Of a stretch of 64,000 nt of DNA, positions 11,627 to 22,681 are shown in pieces. The position numbers and the translations under genes were made by a program. Numbering within the stretch: position 1 is the stretch's first letter; each line of letters begins with the position of its first letter. Under the pieces are notes generated by a model, which was given only the letters and a program-made list of their open reading frames with translations, was not told the origin of the DNA and searched no databases. The stretch lies in assembly GCA_015484945.1 (NCBI GenBank), contig WFUO01000060.1:1-64000 (forward strand). The letters run 5' to 3'. The DNA is from Gammaproteobacteria bacterium (GTDB lineage Bacteria > Pseudomonadota > Gammaproteobacteria > WFUO01).

Positions 11627-12376
11627 ATGCGACGCAAGCTGGTAGCAGGTAACTGGAAGATGAACGGCAATCGCGAGAGTATCCGTACTCTCGTCGAGGG
11701 TATAAAAAACGGCTTGGATGGCGTGAACTGTGATGTGGCCGTCTGCCCTCCGGCCGTGTACATCCCCAAGGTCGCTGGCATGCTCGATGGCGTGCCTGTT
11801 GAGGTCGGCGCGCAGAATGTCTGTGATCAGGACAGCGGTGCCTTCACCGGCGAGATCTCGGGTGCCATGTTGGCCGAATGTGGCTGTAAATATGCGATCG
11901 TCGGTCACTCCGAACGCCGGAGCCTGTATGGCGAGACCGATGAGCTGGTCGCCGCGCGATTTGCCGCTGCGCGACGCAACGGCCTGGTGCCGATACTGTG
12001 TGTGGGTGAGACACTCGAGGAACGTGAAAACGGTACTACCGAGGCCGTGGTCGCGCGTCAGATCGACGCCGTCATCGCCGTCGAGGGTGTGGCCGGGTTC
12101 GATGGCGCCGTGATCGCCTACGAGCCGGTTTGGGCCATCGGAACCGGCAAGACCGCGACACCCGAGATGGCGCAGGAGGTACATGCCTTCATTCGCGGCA
12201 AGATCGCCGGGCTCGACCAGGCCATTGCCGACAAGCTGGTGATCCAGTACGGTGGTAGCATGAACCCGGGTAACGCGGCCGACCTTCTGGCGATGGAAGA
12301 CATCGATGGTGGACTGATCGGTGGCGCGTCGTTGAAGGCGGATGATTTTCTGGCGATCTGCAAGGCCGCCAGCTGA
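11627..12376 (+). CDS. tpiA: Triose-phosphate isomerase
   Basis: RRKLVAGNWKMNG, VGHSERR, AYEPVWAIGTG. Confidence 0.97.
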   Translation: MRRKLVAGNWKMNGNRESIRTLVEGIKNGLDGVNCDVAVCPPAVYIPKVAGMLDGVPVEVGAQNVCDQDSGAFTGEISGAMLAECGCKYAIVGHSERRSLYGETDELVAARFAAARRNGLVPILCVGETLEERENGTTEAVVARQIDAVIAVEGVAGFDGAVIAYEPVWAIGTGKTATPEMAQEVHAFIRGKIAGLDQAIADKLVIQYGGSMNPGNAADLLAMEDIDGGLIGGASLKADDFLAICKAAS

Positions 12377-12394
12377 ACAGGTAAACGAAATTTC

Positions 12395-12814
12395 ATGGAA
12401 ACTGTACTGCTCGTCGTTCTCGTACTGGTCGCCATCGCGTTGATCGCGCTGATCCTGCTGCAACAGGGCAAGGGTGCCGAAGCCGGTGCCGCATTCGGAG
12501 GCGGCGCTTCATCGACAGTGTTCGGCGCGCGTGGTTCGTCGTCGTTTCTGAGCCGCACCACAGCCATGCTGGCCACGTTGTTCTTCGTCATCAGCCTGGT
12601 GCTGGCTTCCCTGGCCTATCGCAAGGCCAATACCGCCGGCCTGAGCAAGACCAGTGCGGCCAGGAAACAGCCCGCCAAGGGCAAGCAGCCGGCCGGCGTC
12701 AAGCTCAAGGACGGTGTGCCGGTGGTGCCAGCCAAGCCTGCTGGCGAGATCAAAAAGACTGGCAAGCAGAGCGTGCCACCAGCCCCGGCCAAGGACAAGG
12801 CTGGCAGCCAGTAA
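12395..12814 (+). CDS. secG: Preprotein translocase subunit SecG
   Basis: [30 protein letters not shown]. Confidence 0.95.
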   Translation: METVLLVVLVLVAIALIALILLQQGKGAEAGAAFGGGASSTVFGARGSSSFLSRTTAMLATLFFVISLVLASLAYRKANTAGLSKTSAARKQPAKGKQPAGVKLKDGVPVVPAKPAGEIKKTGKQSVPPAPAKDKAGSQ

Positions 12815-12844
12815 CAATTTTTTCAGGTGACAGGTGCGACTATT

Positions 12845-12929
12845 GCCGATGTGGTGGAATTGGTAGACACGCTGTCTTGAGGGGGCAGTGGCGCAAGCCG
12901 TGCCGGTTCGACTCCGGCCATCGGCACCA
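12845..12929 (+). tRNA. tRNA-Leu(GAG)
   Basis: Acceptor GCCGATG/CATCGGC, anticodon loop TTGAGGG, variable arm, encoded CCA. Confidence 0.95.
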
Positions 12930-12996
12930 TACCTGAATCGCATTTCTTATCCCGCTTTTCCCCGCTGCCCTGCCGTTGTTGGCACCGTGGTTGGCG

Positions 12997-13043
12997 TGCA
13001 CAGTGCGACAAGCTGTCACAAGGCCTGTGCATACCGTTTTTTT
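12997..13043 (+). terminator. Nested palindrome followed by T-tract, possible terminator
   Basis: TGCACAG[TGCGACA-AGC-TGTCACA]AGGC-CTGTGCA then TACCGTTTTTTT. Confidence 0.4.
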
Positions 13044-13102
13044 ATGGCCCCAAAAATCTTTTAACTCATTGTTTTAAAATAAGTAATCACATGGCATCAA
13101 AC

Positions 13103-13132
13103 TTGACACCCGTCGCCGAACTGCCCTAGACT
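13103..13132 (+). promoter_or_regulatory. Putative sigma70 promoter of the nuo operon
   Basis: TTGACA, 18-bp spacer, TAGACT, about 120 bp upstream of nuoA. Confidence 0.55.
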
Positions 13133-13254
13133 GCCTGACAGTGTTTGCACGCAACAATAACGAAGCTGACAAACGATAACGATAAGAACAACCGGACCCA
13201 GGGTCACCTGAAGTTCAACCTGGACGAAACTCGGGCGCTGTGGGAGTCAACCAT

Positions 13255-13611
13255 ATGCTGCAAAACTATCTGCCTATCCTGATCTTCCTCGCCATTGGCG
13301 TCCTTTTCGGGGTGGTGTTCCTGATCGCCGGTTTCGTCATGTCCCCGCACAAGCCCGATGCCGAGAAACTGTCGGCCTACGAGTGCGGTTTCGAACCGTT
13401 CGAGGACTCGCGCCAGGTTTTCGATGTGCGTTATTACCTGGTGGCGATCCTGTTCATCCTGTTCGATCTGGAGATCGCTTTCCTGTTTCCATGGGCCACG
13501 GTACTGAACGAGCTGGGTTGGTTCGGTTTCAACGCCATGCTTGTGTTCCTCGGGATCCTTGTCATCGGCTTTATCTATGAATGGAAAAAAGGTGCGCTCG
13601 AATGGGAATAG
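13255..13611 (+). CDS. nuoA: NADH-quinone oxidoreductase subunit A
   Basis: [19 protein letters not shown]...[39 protein letters not shown]. Confidence 0.96.
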   Translation: MLQNYLPILIFLAIGVLFGVVFLIAGFVMSPHKPDAEKLSAYECGFEPFEDSRQVFDVRYYLVAILFILFDLEIAFLFPWATVLNELGWFGFNAMLVFLGILVIGFIYEWKKGALEWE

Positions 13612-14084
13612 AAGGCGTATTTCGCGAGGGTTTCCTGACCACCAGTGCTGACAAGCTCATCAACTGGGCGCGTACCGGTTCGATGTGGCCGATGACCTTC
13701 GGACTGGCCTGTTGTGCCGTTGAGATGATGCAGGCGGGTGCATCGCGTTACGATCTCGACCGGTTCGGCATGTTGTTTCGCCCCAGCCCGCGTCAGTCCG
13801 ATGTGATGATCGTAGCCGGAACCCTGTGCAACAAGATGGCCCCGGCATTGCGCAAGGTGTACGACCAGATGCCCGAGCCGCGCTGGGTGATCTCCATGGG
13901 ATCGTGCGCCAATGGGGGTGGCTACTATCACTATTCCTATTCCGTCGTGCGGGGCTGCGACCGCATCGTGCCGGTGGATATCTACGTACCGGGTTGTCCG
14001 CCTACGGCCGAGGCGCTGTTGTACGGCATTTTACAGCTGCACAACAAGATTCGCCGTACCAACACCATTGCCAGGGTGGATTGA
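13602..14084 (+). CDS. nuoB: NADH-quinone oxidoreductase subunit B
   Basis: [16 protein letters not shown] ... [38 protein letters not shown]. Confidence 0.97.
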   Translation: MGIEGVFREGFLTTSADKLINWARTGSMWPMTFGLACCAVEMMQAGASRYDLDRFGMLFRPSPRQSDVMIVAGTLCNKMAPALRKVYDQMPEPRWVISMGSCANGGGYYHYSYSVVRGCDRIVPVDIYVPGCPPTAEALLYGILQLHNKIRRTNTIARVD

Positions 14085-14777
14085 ATGGCCGATGCACAGA
14101 CACTGGCGGCTTCGCTGCAAACACACTTCGGAGACCGGTTATCGAGCTGTGTCACGTCACTGGGTGAGGTGACCATAGAGGTTGCGCGCGAGAACATGCT
14201 GGGAGTGTTCCGTGATCTGCGTGACGAACCGGCGTTCTCATTCGAGGTTCTGATCGACCTGTGCGGTGTGGACTACAGCACCCTGGGCATGGACGAGTGG
14301 GAAACAGACTCGGCGACCCGTTCGGGTTTCAGCCGCGGTGTGCGGCGCGTGCGGCCCGATACTGCGTGCCACAAGCGTTTCGCCGTGGTCACCCATTTGC
14401 TGTCGATTCGCAACAACCAGCGCCTGCGTGTGCGCGTATTCGCCGAAGATGATGACATGCCGGTGGTCGATTCATTGACCGGTCTGTGGGCCTCGGTCGG
14501 CTGGTACGAACGTGAGGCATTCGACCTGTTCGGCATCGTGTTCGAGGGGCATCCCGATCTGCGCAGAATTCTCACTGACTACGGTTTCATTGGCCATCCC
14601 TTCCGCAAGGATTTCCCGCTCAGCGGGCACGTTGAGATGATCTACGACGAGGAAAAGCAGCGTGTCGTCTATCAACCCGTAAGCATCGAGCCGCGCGTGC
14701 TGGTGCCCAGGGTGATTCGTCACGATCACCGTTACGAGCATGCAGACGAACAGACCGGGGAGCAGGACGATGCCTGA
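14085..14777 (+). CDS. nuoC: NADH-quinone oxidoreductase subunit C
   Basis: [45 protein letters not shown]. Confidence 0.96.
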   Translation: MADAQTLAASLQTHFGDRLSSCVTSLGEVTIEVARENMLGVFRDLRDEPAFSFEVLIDLCGVDYSTLGMDEWETDSATRSGFSRGVRRVRPDTACHKRFAVVTHLLSIRNNQRLRVRVFAEDDDMPVVDSLTGLWASVGWYEREAFDLFGIVFEGHPDLRRILTDYGFIGHPFRKDFPLSGHVEMIYDEEKQRVVYQPVSIEPRVLVPRVIRHDHRYEHADEQTGEQDDA

Positions 14778-16023
14778 ATTCCGCAACCTGACGCTCAACT
14801 TCGGTCCGCAGCATCCGGCCGCGCACGGTGTGCTGCGCCTGGTGCTGGAAATGAACGGTGAGGTCATTGAACGCGCCGATCCGCACATTGGCTTGTTGCA
14901 TCGTGCGACCGAGAAACTGGCCGAGAGCAAGCCCTACAACCAGAGCATCGGCTATATGGACCGTCTCGACTATGTGTCCATGATGTGCAACGAGCACGGT
15001 TATGTGCTGGCCATAGAAAAGCTGCTGGGTATCGAGGTGCCGGAGCGCGCGCAGTACATTCGTGTGATGTTTGACGAAATCACCCGTATTCTCAACCATC
15101 TGTTGTGGCTGGGTGCGCACGCGCTGGATGTCGGTGCCATGACGGTGTTCCTGTATGCGTTCCGCGAGCGTGAGGATCTGATGGATGCCTACGAGGCCGT
15201 CTCGGGCGCGCGTCTGCACGCGACCTATTACCGCCCGGGGGGGGTCAGTCGCGATCTGCCGGACCGTATGCCGCAGTATCAGCCCAGCCGTTTCCGCAGC
15301 AAAAAGGACATCGAGCGTCTGAATGCCAACCGGCAGGGCTCCCTGCTGGATTTTCTCGAAGACTTCACCGAACGTTTTCCGCGCTACGTGGATGAATACG
15401 AGACCCTTTTGACAGACAACCGCATCTGGAAGCAGCGCACAGTGGGCATCGGCGTGGTTTCGCCCGAACGCGCCCTGCAGCTCGGTTTCAGTGGCCCGAT
15501 GCTGCGCGGTTCAGGCATCGAGTGGGATCTGCGCAAGAAGCAGCCCTATGAAGTCTATGACCGGCTGGATTTCGATATTCCGGTCGGTACCAATGGCGAC
15601 TGCTACGACCGTTACCTGTGCCGGGTGGAGGAGATGCGTCAGTCGAATCGTATCATCAAGCAGTGTATCGAGTGGCTGCGCGCCAATAGCGGTCCGGTGC
15701 TGCTGGAGGATCACAAGATCACGCCGCCGCGCCGCGCCGACATGAAAGGCGACATGGAGTCGCTGATCCACCACTTCAAGCTGTTTACCGAGGGCTTCAC
15801 GCTGCCCGAAGGCGAGGCCTATGCAGCAGTCGAACATCCCAAGGGCGAATTTGGCATCTATCTGATCTCGGATGGCGCCAACAAGCCCTATCGGATCAAG
15901 ATCCGTGCGCCGGGTTTTGCCCATCTGCAGGCCATGGACGAGATGGCACGCGGGCACATGCTGGCAGACGTGGTTGCGATCATTGGTACGCAGGATATCG
16001 TATTCGGGGAGATCGACCGGTGA
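14770..16023 (+). CDS. nuoD: NADH-quinone oxidoreductase subunit D
   Basis: [23 protein letters not shown]; start 14770 overlaps the nuoC end. Confidence 0.97.
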   Translation: MPEFRNLTLNFGPQHPAAHGVLRLVLEMNGEVIERADPHIGLLHRATEKLAESKPYNQSIGYMDRLDYVSMMCNEHGYVLAIEKLLGIEVPERAQYIRVMFDEITRILNHLLWLGAHALDVGAMTVFLYAFREREDLMDAYEAVSGARLHATYYRPGGVSRDLPDRMPQYQPSRFRSKKDIERLNANRQGSLLDFLEDFTERFPRYVDEYETLLTDNRIWKQRTVGIGVVSPERALQLGFSGPMLRGSGIEWDLRKKQPYEVYDRLDFDIPVGTNGDCYDRYLCRVEEMRQSNRIIKQCIEWLRANSGPVLLEDHKITPPRRADMKGDMESLIHHFKLFTEGFTLPEGEAYAAVEHPKGEFGIYLISDGANKPYRIKIRAPGFAHLQAMDEMARGHMLADVVAIIGTQDIVFGEIDR

Positions 16024-16526
16024 GCGCACAGGAAAAAGACATCATGCTGGCCGAGCTGTCGCAGCCGATTCGTGACGAGATCGATCAATGGATCGCCAAG
16101 TATCCGTCAGACCAGCGTCAGTCGGCCGTCATGGCCGCGTTGCGAATCGTTCAGGAACACAACGGCGGCTGGCTCACACAGCCACTGATGGACGCGGTGG
16201 CCGAATATCTCCAGATGCCACGTATCGCGGTGTATGAGGTAGCCAGCTTCTATTCGATGTACGAGCACAAGCCGGTCGGTAAACACAAGATCTGCATTTG
16301 TAACAGCATCTCGTGCATGCTCAACGGTTCCGAGCGTTTGCTCGACTATCTACAGCAGAAGCTCGGCATCGGACTTGGCGAGGTGACCGAGGACGGACGT
16401 TTCTCGATCAAGGAAGTGGAATGCCTGGGTGCCTGTATCGGCGCGCCGTGCGCGATGATCGGCAAGCGTTACTACGAAAACCTGACCCCGGAGAAACTGG
16501 ACCGGATCCTGGACGAACTCGACTGA
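16020..16526 (+). CDS. nuoE: NADH-quinone oxidoreductase subunit E
   Basis: [2Fe-2S] thioredoxin-like fold motifs CNSISCML...[14 protein letters not shown] start overlaps nuoD stop. Confidence 0.95.
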   Translation: MSAQEKDIMLAELSQPIRDEIDQWIAKYPSDQRQSAVMAALRIVQEHNGGWLTQPLMDAVAEYLQMPRIAVYEVASFYSMYEHKPVGKHKICICNSISCMLNGSERLLDYLQQKLGIGLGEVTEDGRFSIKEVECLGACIGAPCAMIGKRYYENLTPEKLDRILDELD

Positions 16527-16536
16527 GGCATAGGGC

Positions 16537-17802
16537 ATGGCGAACGAAGTCTGTTTCAGAAATCTGCACCTCGAGAGTCCATGGCAGCTGGACGCCTACC
16601 AGCTGAACGGCGGTTATGAATCATTGAGGAAGATCCTCGCCGAGAAGATAGCCCCGGAAAAGATCATCGAAGAGCTCAAGCTCTCGGCCTTGCGCGGCCG
16701 CGGTGGTGCCGGCTTTCCAACCGGGGTCAAGTGGAGTTTCATGAAGCGTGAGGCGCCTGGGCAAAAATATATCGTCTGCAACTCGGATGAGGGCGAACCC
16801 GGCACCTGCAAGGACCGCGACATTCTGCGCTACAACCCGCACGCGGTGATCGAAGGCATGGCGATTGCCGGGTATGTGATTGGCGCCAGCGTCGGCTACA
16901 ACTACATCCGGGGCGAGTTCTGGGAACCCTACGAGCGTTTCGAGGCGGCGTTGGAAGAGGCGCGCGCGGCTGGTCTGCTGGGTGAGAATATCCTTGGATC
17001 GGGTTTCGATTTCGACATTCATACGCATCTGGGCGCCGGCGCCTACATCTGTGGCGAAGAAACCGCATTGCTGGAATCCATCGAGGGCAAGAAGGGCCAG
17101 CCGCGCTTCAAGCCGCCGTTTCCGGCCAATTTCGGGCTCTATGGCTGCCCGACCACGATCAACAATACCGAGTCCCTGGCATCGGTGCCCGAGATCCTGC
17201 GCAACGGCGGGCAGTGGTTTCTGGATATCGGCAAGCCCAACAATGGCGGCAGCAAGCTGTTCTCGGTATCCGGTCATGTGAACAAGCCGGGCAATTTCGA
17301 AGTGCCCATGGGTACCCCGTTCGCCGAGTTGTTGGAGATGGCCGGCGGTGTGCGCGACGGTCACCGGCTCAAGGCCGTGATTCCGGGTGGCTCGTCGGTG
17401 CCGGTGGTACCCGGCGACGTGATGATGGATGTGGACATGGACTATGATTCGATCTCGGCTGCCGGTTCCATGCTGGGCTCCGGCGCCGTCATCGTCATGG
17501 ATGAGACCACCTGCATGGTCAAGGTGCTCGCCAACCTCTCGCACTTCTATTACAACGAGTCCTGCGGCCAGTGCACGCCCTGCCGGGAGGGCACAGGCTG
17601 GCTGGCACGCGTGGTGCACCGTATCGAACATGGCCAGGGGCGTCAGCAGGATCTTGACATGCTGGTCGATGTGGCCGGCAAGATCGCGGGTCACACGATC
17701 TGTGCGTTGGGTGATGCCGCCGCAATGCCGGTGCAGAGCTTTCTCAAACACTACTACGACGAATTTGCCTACCATGTCGAGCATCGCAAATGCATGGTAT
17801 GA
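16537..17802 (+). CDS. nuoF: NADH-quinone oxidoreductase subunit F
   Basis: [31 protein letters not shown]. Confidence 0.97.
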   Translation: MANEVCFRNLHLESPWQLDAYQLNGGYESLRKILAEKIAPEKIIEELKLSALRGRGGAGFPTGVKWSFMKREAPGQKYIVCNSDEGEPGTCKDRDILRYNPHAVIEGMAIAGYVIGASVGYNYIRGEFWEPYERFEAALEEARAAGLLGENILGSGFDFDIHTHLGAGAYICGEETALLESIEGKKGQPRFKPPFPANFGLYGCPTTINNTESLASVPEILRNGGQWFLDIGKPNNGGSKLFSVSGHVNKPGNFEVPMGTPFAELLEMAGGVRDGHRLKAVIPGGSSVPVVPGDVMMDVDMDYDSISAAGSMLGSGAVIVMDETTCMVKVLANLSHFYYNESCGQCTPCREGTGWLARVVHRIEHGQGRQQDLDMLVDVAGKIAGHTICALGDAAAMPVQSFLKHYYDEFAYHVEHRKCMV

Positions 17803-17817
17803 GGCCGGGAACGGGAT

Positions 17818-20187
17818 ATGAGTGAAGAGGTCACATTCACGATCGAGATAGACGGCGTCAGCCTCGAGGCCAGGCCCGGCCAGATGTTGATCGAGGTCGC
17901 CGATGCCGCGGGTATCGACATCCCGCGTTTTTGCTATCACGACAAACTGTCAGTGGCAGCCAACTGCCGTATGTGCCTGGTGGACGTTGAAAAGGCACCC
18001 AAACCGCTGCCGGCCTGCGCCACACCGGTCATGGACGGCATGGTCGTGCATACCCGTTCGCCGCGCGCGCTGGCTGCGCAGAAGGCCACGATGGAGTTTC
18101 TGCTCATCAACCATCCGCTCGACTGCCCGATCTGTGACCAGGGCGGCGAGTGCGAATTACAGGACATCGCGGTCGGTTATGGGCGTGATGTGTCGCAGTA
18201 CAGTGAAGGCAAGCGCGTGGTCGGTGACCGTAACATCGGTCCCCTGATCGCCACCGAGATGACTCGTTGCATCCACTGCACGCGTTGTGTGCGGTTCGGT
18301 CAGGAGATCGCCGGCATCCGCGAGCTGGGCGCCACCGGTCGCGGCGAGCACACCACCATTGGCACCTATATCGAGGCCTCAGTCGATTCCGAGCTGTCCG
18401 GCAATGTCATCGACCTGTGTCCTGTCGGTGCGCTCACCGCCAAACCGTCGCGCTATTCGGCGCGCGCCTGGGAGCTGGTCCAGCATCAGGGTGTGGCCGC
18501 GCACGATTGCGTTGGGTCCAATATCTTCGTGCATACCTTCCGTGGCCGGGTCAATCGCGTGGTGCCGCGCACCAACGAGGCCATCAATGAATGCTGGATA
18601 TCCGACCGGGATCGATTCTCGTATGCCGGGCTGACGCATGAGTCGCGCCTGGAGCGGCCCATGGTCAGGCTGGATGGCGAATGGCGCGAGACGAGTTGGG
18701 AATCCGCGCTGGATATGACCGCACGCAAGCTTCGTGAAGCCGGCGCAGATACTGATATTCTGGTATCGCCAAGTGCCACGACCGAAGAGATGTATCTGCT
18801 TGGCAGGCTGGTACGCGCGCTCGGCGGCGCCAATATCGATCATCGACTGCGTCAAAGCGATTTCACGGGTGAACAGGCCATGCCCGCGATGCCATTGCTG
18901 GGTGTCGGTATCGACGAACTGGAGAAGCGTGATTCGGTATTGCTGGTTGGCTCAAACGTGCGCAAGGAACAGCCCATGATCTCCCATCGCCTGCGCAAGG
19001 CGGCACTAAAGGGTGCCGAGGTCATGTTCATCAATGCCCGCGAATACCCACTCAATTTTCCTGTTGCACACAGCCTCGTCGGGCATGATGCCGGGATCGT
19101 GCAACATCTTGCCGGCGTCACACGCGCCGCGCTGGATGCAGCGGGCCGGCAGGCTCCGGCGCATCTGCATGCCCTGCTGGACGGCATAGAGGTCGAGGCC
19201 ACACACCAGGCCATGGCCACCAGCCTGGCCGGGGCCGGCAACAGCAGTGTGATTCTGGGCACCCAGGCCAGCCAGATGCCCGGCTATTCGGCCCTGGTGC
19301 AACTGGCCAACGCGCTTGCAGAGGCGACCGCATCGAGTTGCGGCTTTCTTACCGACGGCGCCAACAGTGCCGGCGCGTGGGTTGCTGGTGCAGTGCCACA
19401 CCGGCATCCGGGCGGCACCGCGGACGACGCGCCGGGCAGGAATATGGCAAACATGTTGAGCCGGCCCGCAGACGCCTGCGTACTGTTCGGCATCGAGCCG
19501 GAGTACGACTGCGCCGACCCGGGGGCAGTCATGGATTGGCTGCGTGCCTGTGGTTCGGTCATCGTCATGACCGCCTATGTCAGCGACACGATGAAGGAAT
19601 ATGCCGATGTATTGCTGCCGATTGCGCCGTTCAGCGAGACCTCAGGCACCTTTGTCAATGCCAGTGGCGAGTGGCAGAGCTTCCAGGGCGCCAGCCGCGC
19701 GCTAGGTGAGAGCAGGCCCGGTTGGAAGGTGCTCAGGGTACTGGGCAACCTGTGTGACATCGATGGCTTCGATTACCAGACCTCAGAAGATGTACTGAAC
19801 GAGCTGCGCGAATTTGTCGAGGACAGCAACGCCAGCCAGGCGATCGCGGTCGTGGATGAAATTGCCCGGCCACAGATGGCGGGCGGGCTGGCAAGGATAT
19901 CCGCCGTGGCCATACACAACGTCGATGCCATCGTCAGACGCTCGGCGCCCCTGCAGCAGACCCATGACGCCGAACCGGGCATCGTGAGGATCAACAGCGG
20001 TCTGGCACGGAAGCTGGGTTTCAGCGATGTGGTCAGGGTGCTGGTCAAACAGGGCGGCCGGCAGAGCAGCATGGCGCTGGAAATCGACGACAGTATTCCG
20101 GACGACTGTGTTTGGGTACCGGCGGCCTGCGAGGGCAGTGCGCAACTGGGCCCGATGTACGGCCCTGTGGAACTGGAGGCCGACTAA
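17818..20187 (+). CDS. nuoG: NADH-quinone oxidoreductase subunit G
   Basis: Ferredoxin-like N-terminus, CPICDQGGECELQD, CIHCTRCVRFG. Confidence 0.96.
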   Translation: MSEEVTFTIEIDGVSLEARPGQMLIEVADAAGIDIPRFCYHDKLSVAANCRMCLVDVEKAPKPLPACATPVMDGMVVHTRSPRALAAQKATMEFLLINHPLDCPICDQGGECELQDIAVGYGRDVSQYSEGKRVVGDRNIGPLIATEMTRCIHCTRCVRFGQEIAGIRELGATGRGEHTTIGTYIEASVDSELSGNVIDLCPVGALTAKPSRYSARAWELVQHQGVAAHDCVGSNIFVHTFRGRVNRVVPRTNEAINECWISDRDRFSYAGLTHESRLERPMVRLDGEWRETSWESALDMTARKLREAGADTDILVSPSATTEEMYLLGRLVRALGGANIDHRLRQSDFTGEQAMPAMPLLGVGIDELEKRDSVLLVGSNVRKEQPMISHRLRKAALKGAEVMFINAREYPLNFPVAHSLVGHDAGIVQHLAGVTRAALDAAGRQAPAHLHALLDGIEVEATHQAMATSLAGAGNSSVILGTQASQMPGYSALVQLANALAEATASSCGFLTDGANSAGAWVAGAVPHRHPGGTADDAPGRNMANMLSRPADACVLFGIEPEYDCADPGAVMDWLRACGSVIVMTAYVSDTMKEYADVLLPIAPFSETSGTFVNASGEWQSFQGASRALGESRPGWKVLRVLGNLCDIDGFDYQTSEDVLNELREFVEDSNASQAIAVVDEIARPQMAGGLARISAVAIHNVDAIVRRSAPLQQTHDAEPGIVRINSGLARKLGFSDVVRVLVKQGGRQSSMALEIDDSIPDDCVWVPAACEGSAQLGPMYGPVELEAD

Positions 20188-20199
20188 CGGATCAACGAC

Positions 20200-21222
20200 A
20201 TGCTTGAAATGTTCTACGACGTCATCTGGATCGTGCTCAAGATCGCCCTGATACTGGCCCCGCTGCTGGTCGGCGTGGCCTATCTGACCTACGCCGAACG
20301 CAAGCTGATCGGCTACATGCAGGTACGTCTGGGCCCCAACCGTGTCGGGCCCAAGGGCTGGCTGCAACCGATCGCCGATGCCGTGAAGCTGGTATTCAAG
20401 GAAATCGTCATTCCCACGCGTTCCAACCGTTATCTGTTCCTGCTTGCGCCGTTGATCTCCATGGGGCCGGCACTCGCAGCCTGGGCCGTGGTGCCGTTTG
20501 GCGAGCACCTGGTCCTGGCCGATATCAATGCCAGCCTGCTCTATATCCTTGCGCTGACCTCGGTGGGCGTCTATGGCATCATCATTGCCGGCTGGGCGTC
20601 AAATTCCAAGTATGCCTTCCTTGGCGCCATGCGGTCGGCTGCGCAGATCGTCTCGTATGAAATCGCGATGGGCTTTGCGCTTGTCGGTGTCCTGATGGCG
20701 GCCTCGTCGCTGAACCTGAAGGAGATCGTGCTGCAACAATCGGGGAGTGTGCTGCACTGGTACTGGCTGCCTTTGCTGCCGTTGTTCGTGATCTATTTCA
20801 TCTCGGGCGTGGCGGAAACCAACCGCGCACCGTTCGATGTCGCCGAGGGCGAGTCCGAGATCGTGGCCGGTTTCCATGTCGAGTATTCCGGCGCGGCGTT
20901 TGCGATCTTCTTTCTTGCCGAATACGCCAATATCATCCTGATCTCATTGCTCACGGTGCTGATGTTCTTCGGTGGCTGGCTGTCACCGTTCCAGGGTACG
21001 TTCATGGAGGACTGGTTTGCCTGGATGCCAGGTCTGGGCTGGCTGCTGGCCAAGACCGCATTCTTCGCCTTCCTGTTCCTGTGGTTCAGGGCCACGTTTC
21101 CACGTTACCGCTATGACCAGATCATGCGTTTGGGCTGGAAGGTATTCATTCCGTTGACCATTATCTGGCTGCTGGTCGTGGGCGTCATGATCGTGGCCAA
21201 GCTGCCGCCGTGGTTTGCGTAG
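20200..21222 (+). CDS. nuoH: NADH-quinone oxidoreductase subunit H
   Basis: [31 protein letters not shown]. Confidence 0.97.
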   Translation: MLEMFYDVIWIVLKIALILAPLLVGVAYLTYAERKLIGYMQVRLGPNRVGPKGWLQPIADAVKLVFKEIVIPTRSNRYLFLLAPLISMGPALAAWAVVPFGEHLVLADINASLLYILALTSVGVYGIIIAGWASNSKYAFLGAMRSAAQIVSYEIAMGFALVGVLMAASSLNLKEIVLQQSGSVLHWYWLPLLPLFVIYFISGVAETNRAPFDVAEGESEIVAGFHVEYSGAAFAIFFLAEYANIILISLLTVLMFFGGWLSPFQGTFMEDWFAWMPGLGWLLAKTAFFAFLFLWFRATFPRYRYDQIMRLGWKVFIPLTIIWLLVVGVMIVAKLPPWFA

Positions 21223-21230
21223 GAGTCCGC

Positions 21231-21719
21231 ATGTCCAGATTGAAACACATCATAAAAAGCCTGCTGCTCCTGGAATTGCTCAAGGGCATGCGTCTGACCG
21301 GGCGTTACCTGTTTTCGCGCAAGATTACCATCCAATACCCGGAGGAGAAGACGCCCATATCACCGCGCTTCCGCGGACTGCATGCATTGCGCCGTTATCC
21401 GAATGGCGAGGAGCGTTGTATCGCCTGCAAGTTGTGTGAGGCCGTTTGCCCGGCGCTGGCGATTACCATCGATTCGGAGCAACGTGAGGATGGAACCCGG
21501 CGCACGACACGATATGACATCGATCTGTTCAAGTGCATCTTCTGCGGTTTTTGTGAAGAGGCCTGTCCGGTGGACTCCATCGTCGAGACACGCCACTTCG
21601 AATACCACTTCGAAAAGCGTGGTGAACAGATCATGACCAAACAGAAACTGCTCGCCATCGGCGATAGATTCGAGGAACAACTGGCCAGGGACAGGGCGGC
21701 AGACGCCCCGTACCGGTAA
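21231..21719 (+). CDS. nuoI: NADH-quinone oxidoreductase subunit I
   Basis: Two 4Fe-4S motifs [12 protein letters not shown] and [12 protein letters not shown]. Confidence 0.96.
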   Translation: MSRLKHIIKSLLLLELLKGMRLTGRYLFSRKITIQYPEEKTPISPRFRGLHALRRYPNGEERCIACKLCEAVCPALAITIDSEQREDGTRRTTRYDIDLFKCIFCGFCEEACPVDSIVETRHFEYHFEKRGEQIMTKQKLLAIGDRFEEQLARDRAADAPYR

Positions 21720-21746
21720 TGCGGACCGACAGAGTGACAACAGACC

Positions 21747-22349
21747 ATGGCATTTGAAAAAATCATTTTCTATCTGTTCTCCGCCATCCTGGTGCTGGCT
21801 GCCCTGCGCGTGATCACGGCGCGCAACCCTGTGCATTCCGCATTGTTCCTTGTACTGGCATTCTTCAGCAGCGCTGCTATCTGGGTTCTGCTCGAGGCCG
21901 AGTTCCTTGGCATCGTGCTGGTGCTGGTCTATGTAGGTGCGGTAATGGTGCTGTTCCTGTTTGTGGTGATGATGCTCAATATCAACATTGCGCAGTTGCG
22001 CGCAGGATTCATCCGTTACCTGCCGCTGGGTGCGGCGATTGGGCTGGTTGTGGTGGCTGAAATGGCCATCGTCATGATTCGCAACTTCGGCCTCGACAAG
22101 GTGGCCAGGCCGGCTGCCAAGGCCGCCGACTACAACAATACCGAGGCCATTGGACGGGTGTTGTACACCAAGTATCTGTATGCGTTCGAGATTGCCGCGG
22201 TGATCCTGCTGGTTGCCATTATCGCTGCCATTGCCCTGACCATGCGCAGGCGCAAGGATACCAAGCATCAGAATCCCTCCGAGCAGGTGAGGGTGCGCAA
22301 GCAGGACCGCTTGAGGGTCGTGAAGATGGACGCAGAGAAGAAACAATAA
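21747..22349 (+). CDS. nuoJ: NADH-quinone oxidoreductase subunit J
   Basis: Membrane protein with NuoJ motif ARNPVHSALFLVLAFFSSAAIWVLLEAEFLG. Confidence 0.94.
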   Translation: MAFEKIIFYLFSAILVLAALRVITARNPVHSALFLVLAFFSSAAIWVLLEAEFLGIVLVLVYVGAVMVLFLFVVMMLNINIAQLRAGFIRYLPLGAAIGLVVVAEMAIVMIRNFGLDKVARPAAKAADYNNTEAIGRVLYTKYLYAFEIAAVILLVAIIAAIALTMRRRKDTKHQNPSEQVRVRKQDRLRVVKMDAEKKQ

Positions 22350-22361
22350 CGGGGATAGCCG

Positions 22362-22676
22362 ATGGCACTGTCTGATTTTCTCATCGTTGGCGCGATACTG
22401 TTTTGCCTGAGCCTGGCGGGCATATTCCTCAACCGGAAGAATGTCCTGATCCTGCTGATGTCGATAGAGTTGATGCTGCTGGCGGTGAACATGAACTTCA
22501 TTGCCTTCTCGCACTATATGAAGGATGCCGCTGCACAGGTGGATGGGCAGATCTTCGTGTTCTTCATTCTTACCGTGGCGGCGGCAGAAGCGGCGATCGG
22601 ACTGGCGATCCTGGTGGTGATGTACAGAAACCGTAACACCATCGATGTCGAAGACATGGATACCATGAAGGGGTAG
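22362..22676 (+). CDS. nuoK: NADH-quinone oxidoreductase subunit K
   Basis: [24 protein letters not shown]. Confidence 0.95.
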   Translation: MALSDFLIVGAILFCLSLAGIFLNRKNVLILLMSIELMLLAVNMNFIAFSHYMKDAAAQVDGQIFVFFILTVAAAEAAIGLAILVVMYRNRNTIDVEDMDTMKG

Positions 22677-22681
22677 CACAC

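Noticed and set aside
16621-17940. 439-aa minus-strand ORF opposite nuoF
   Set aside because: Antisense to conserved nuoF; His/Asp-rich shadow translation.
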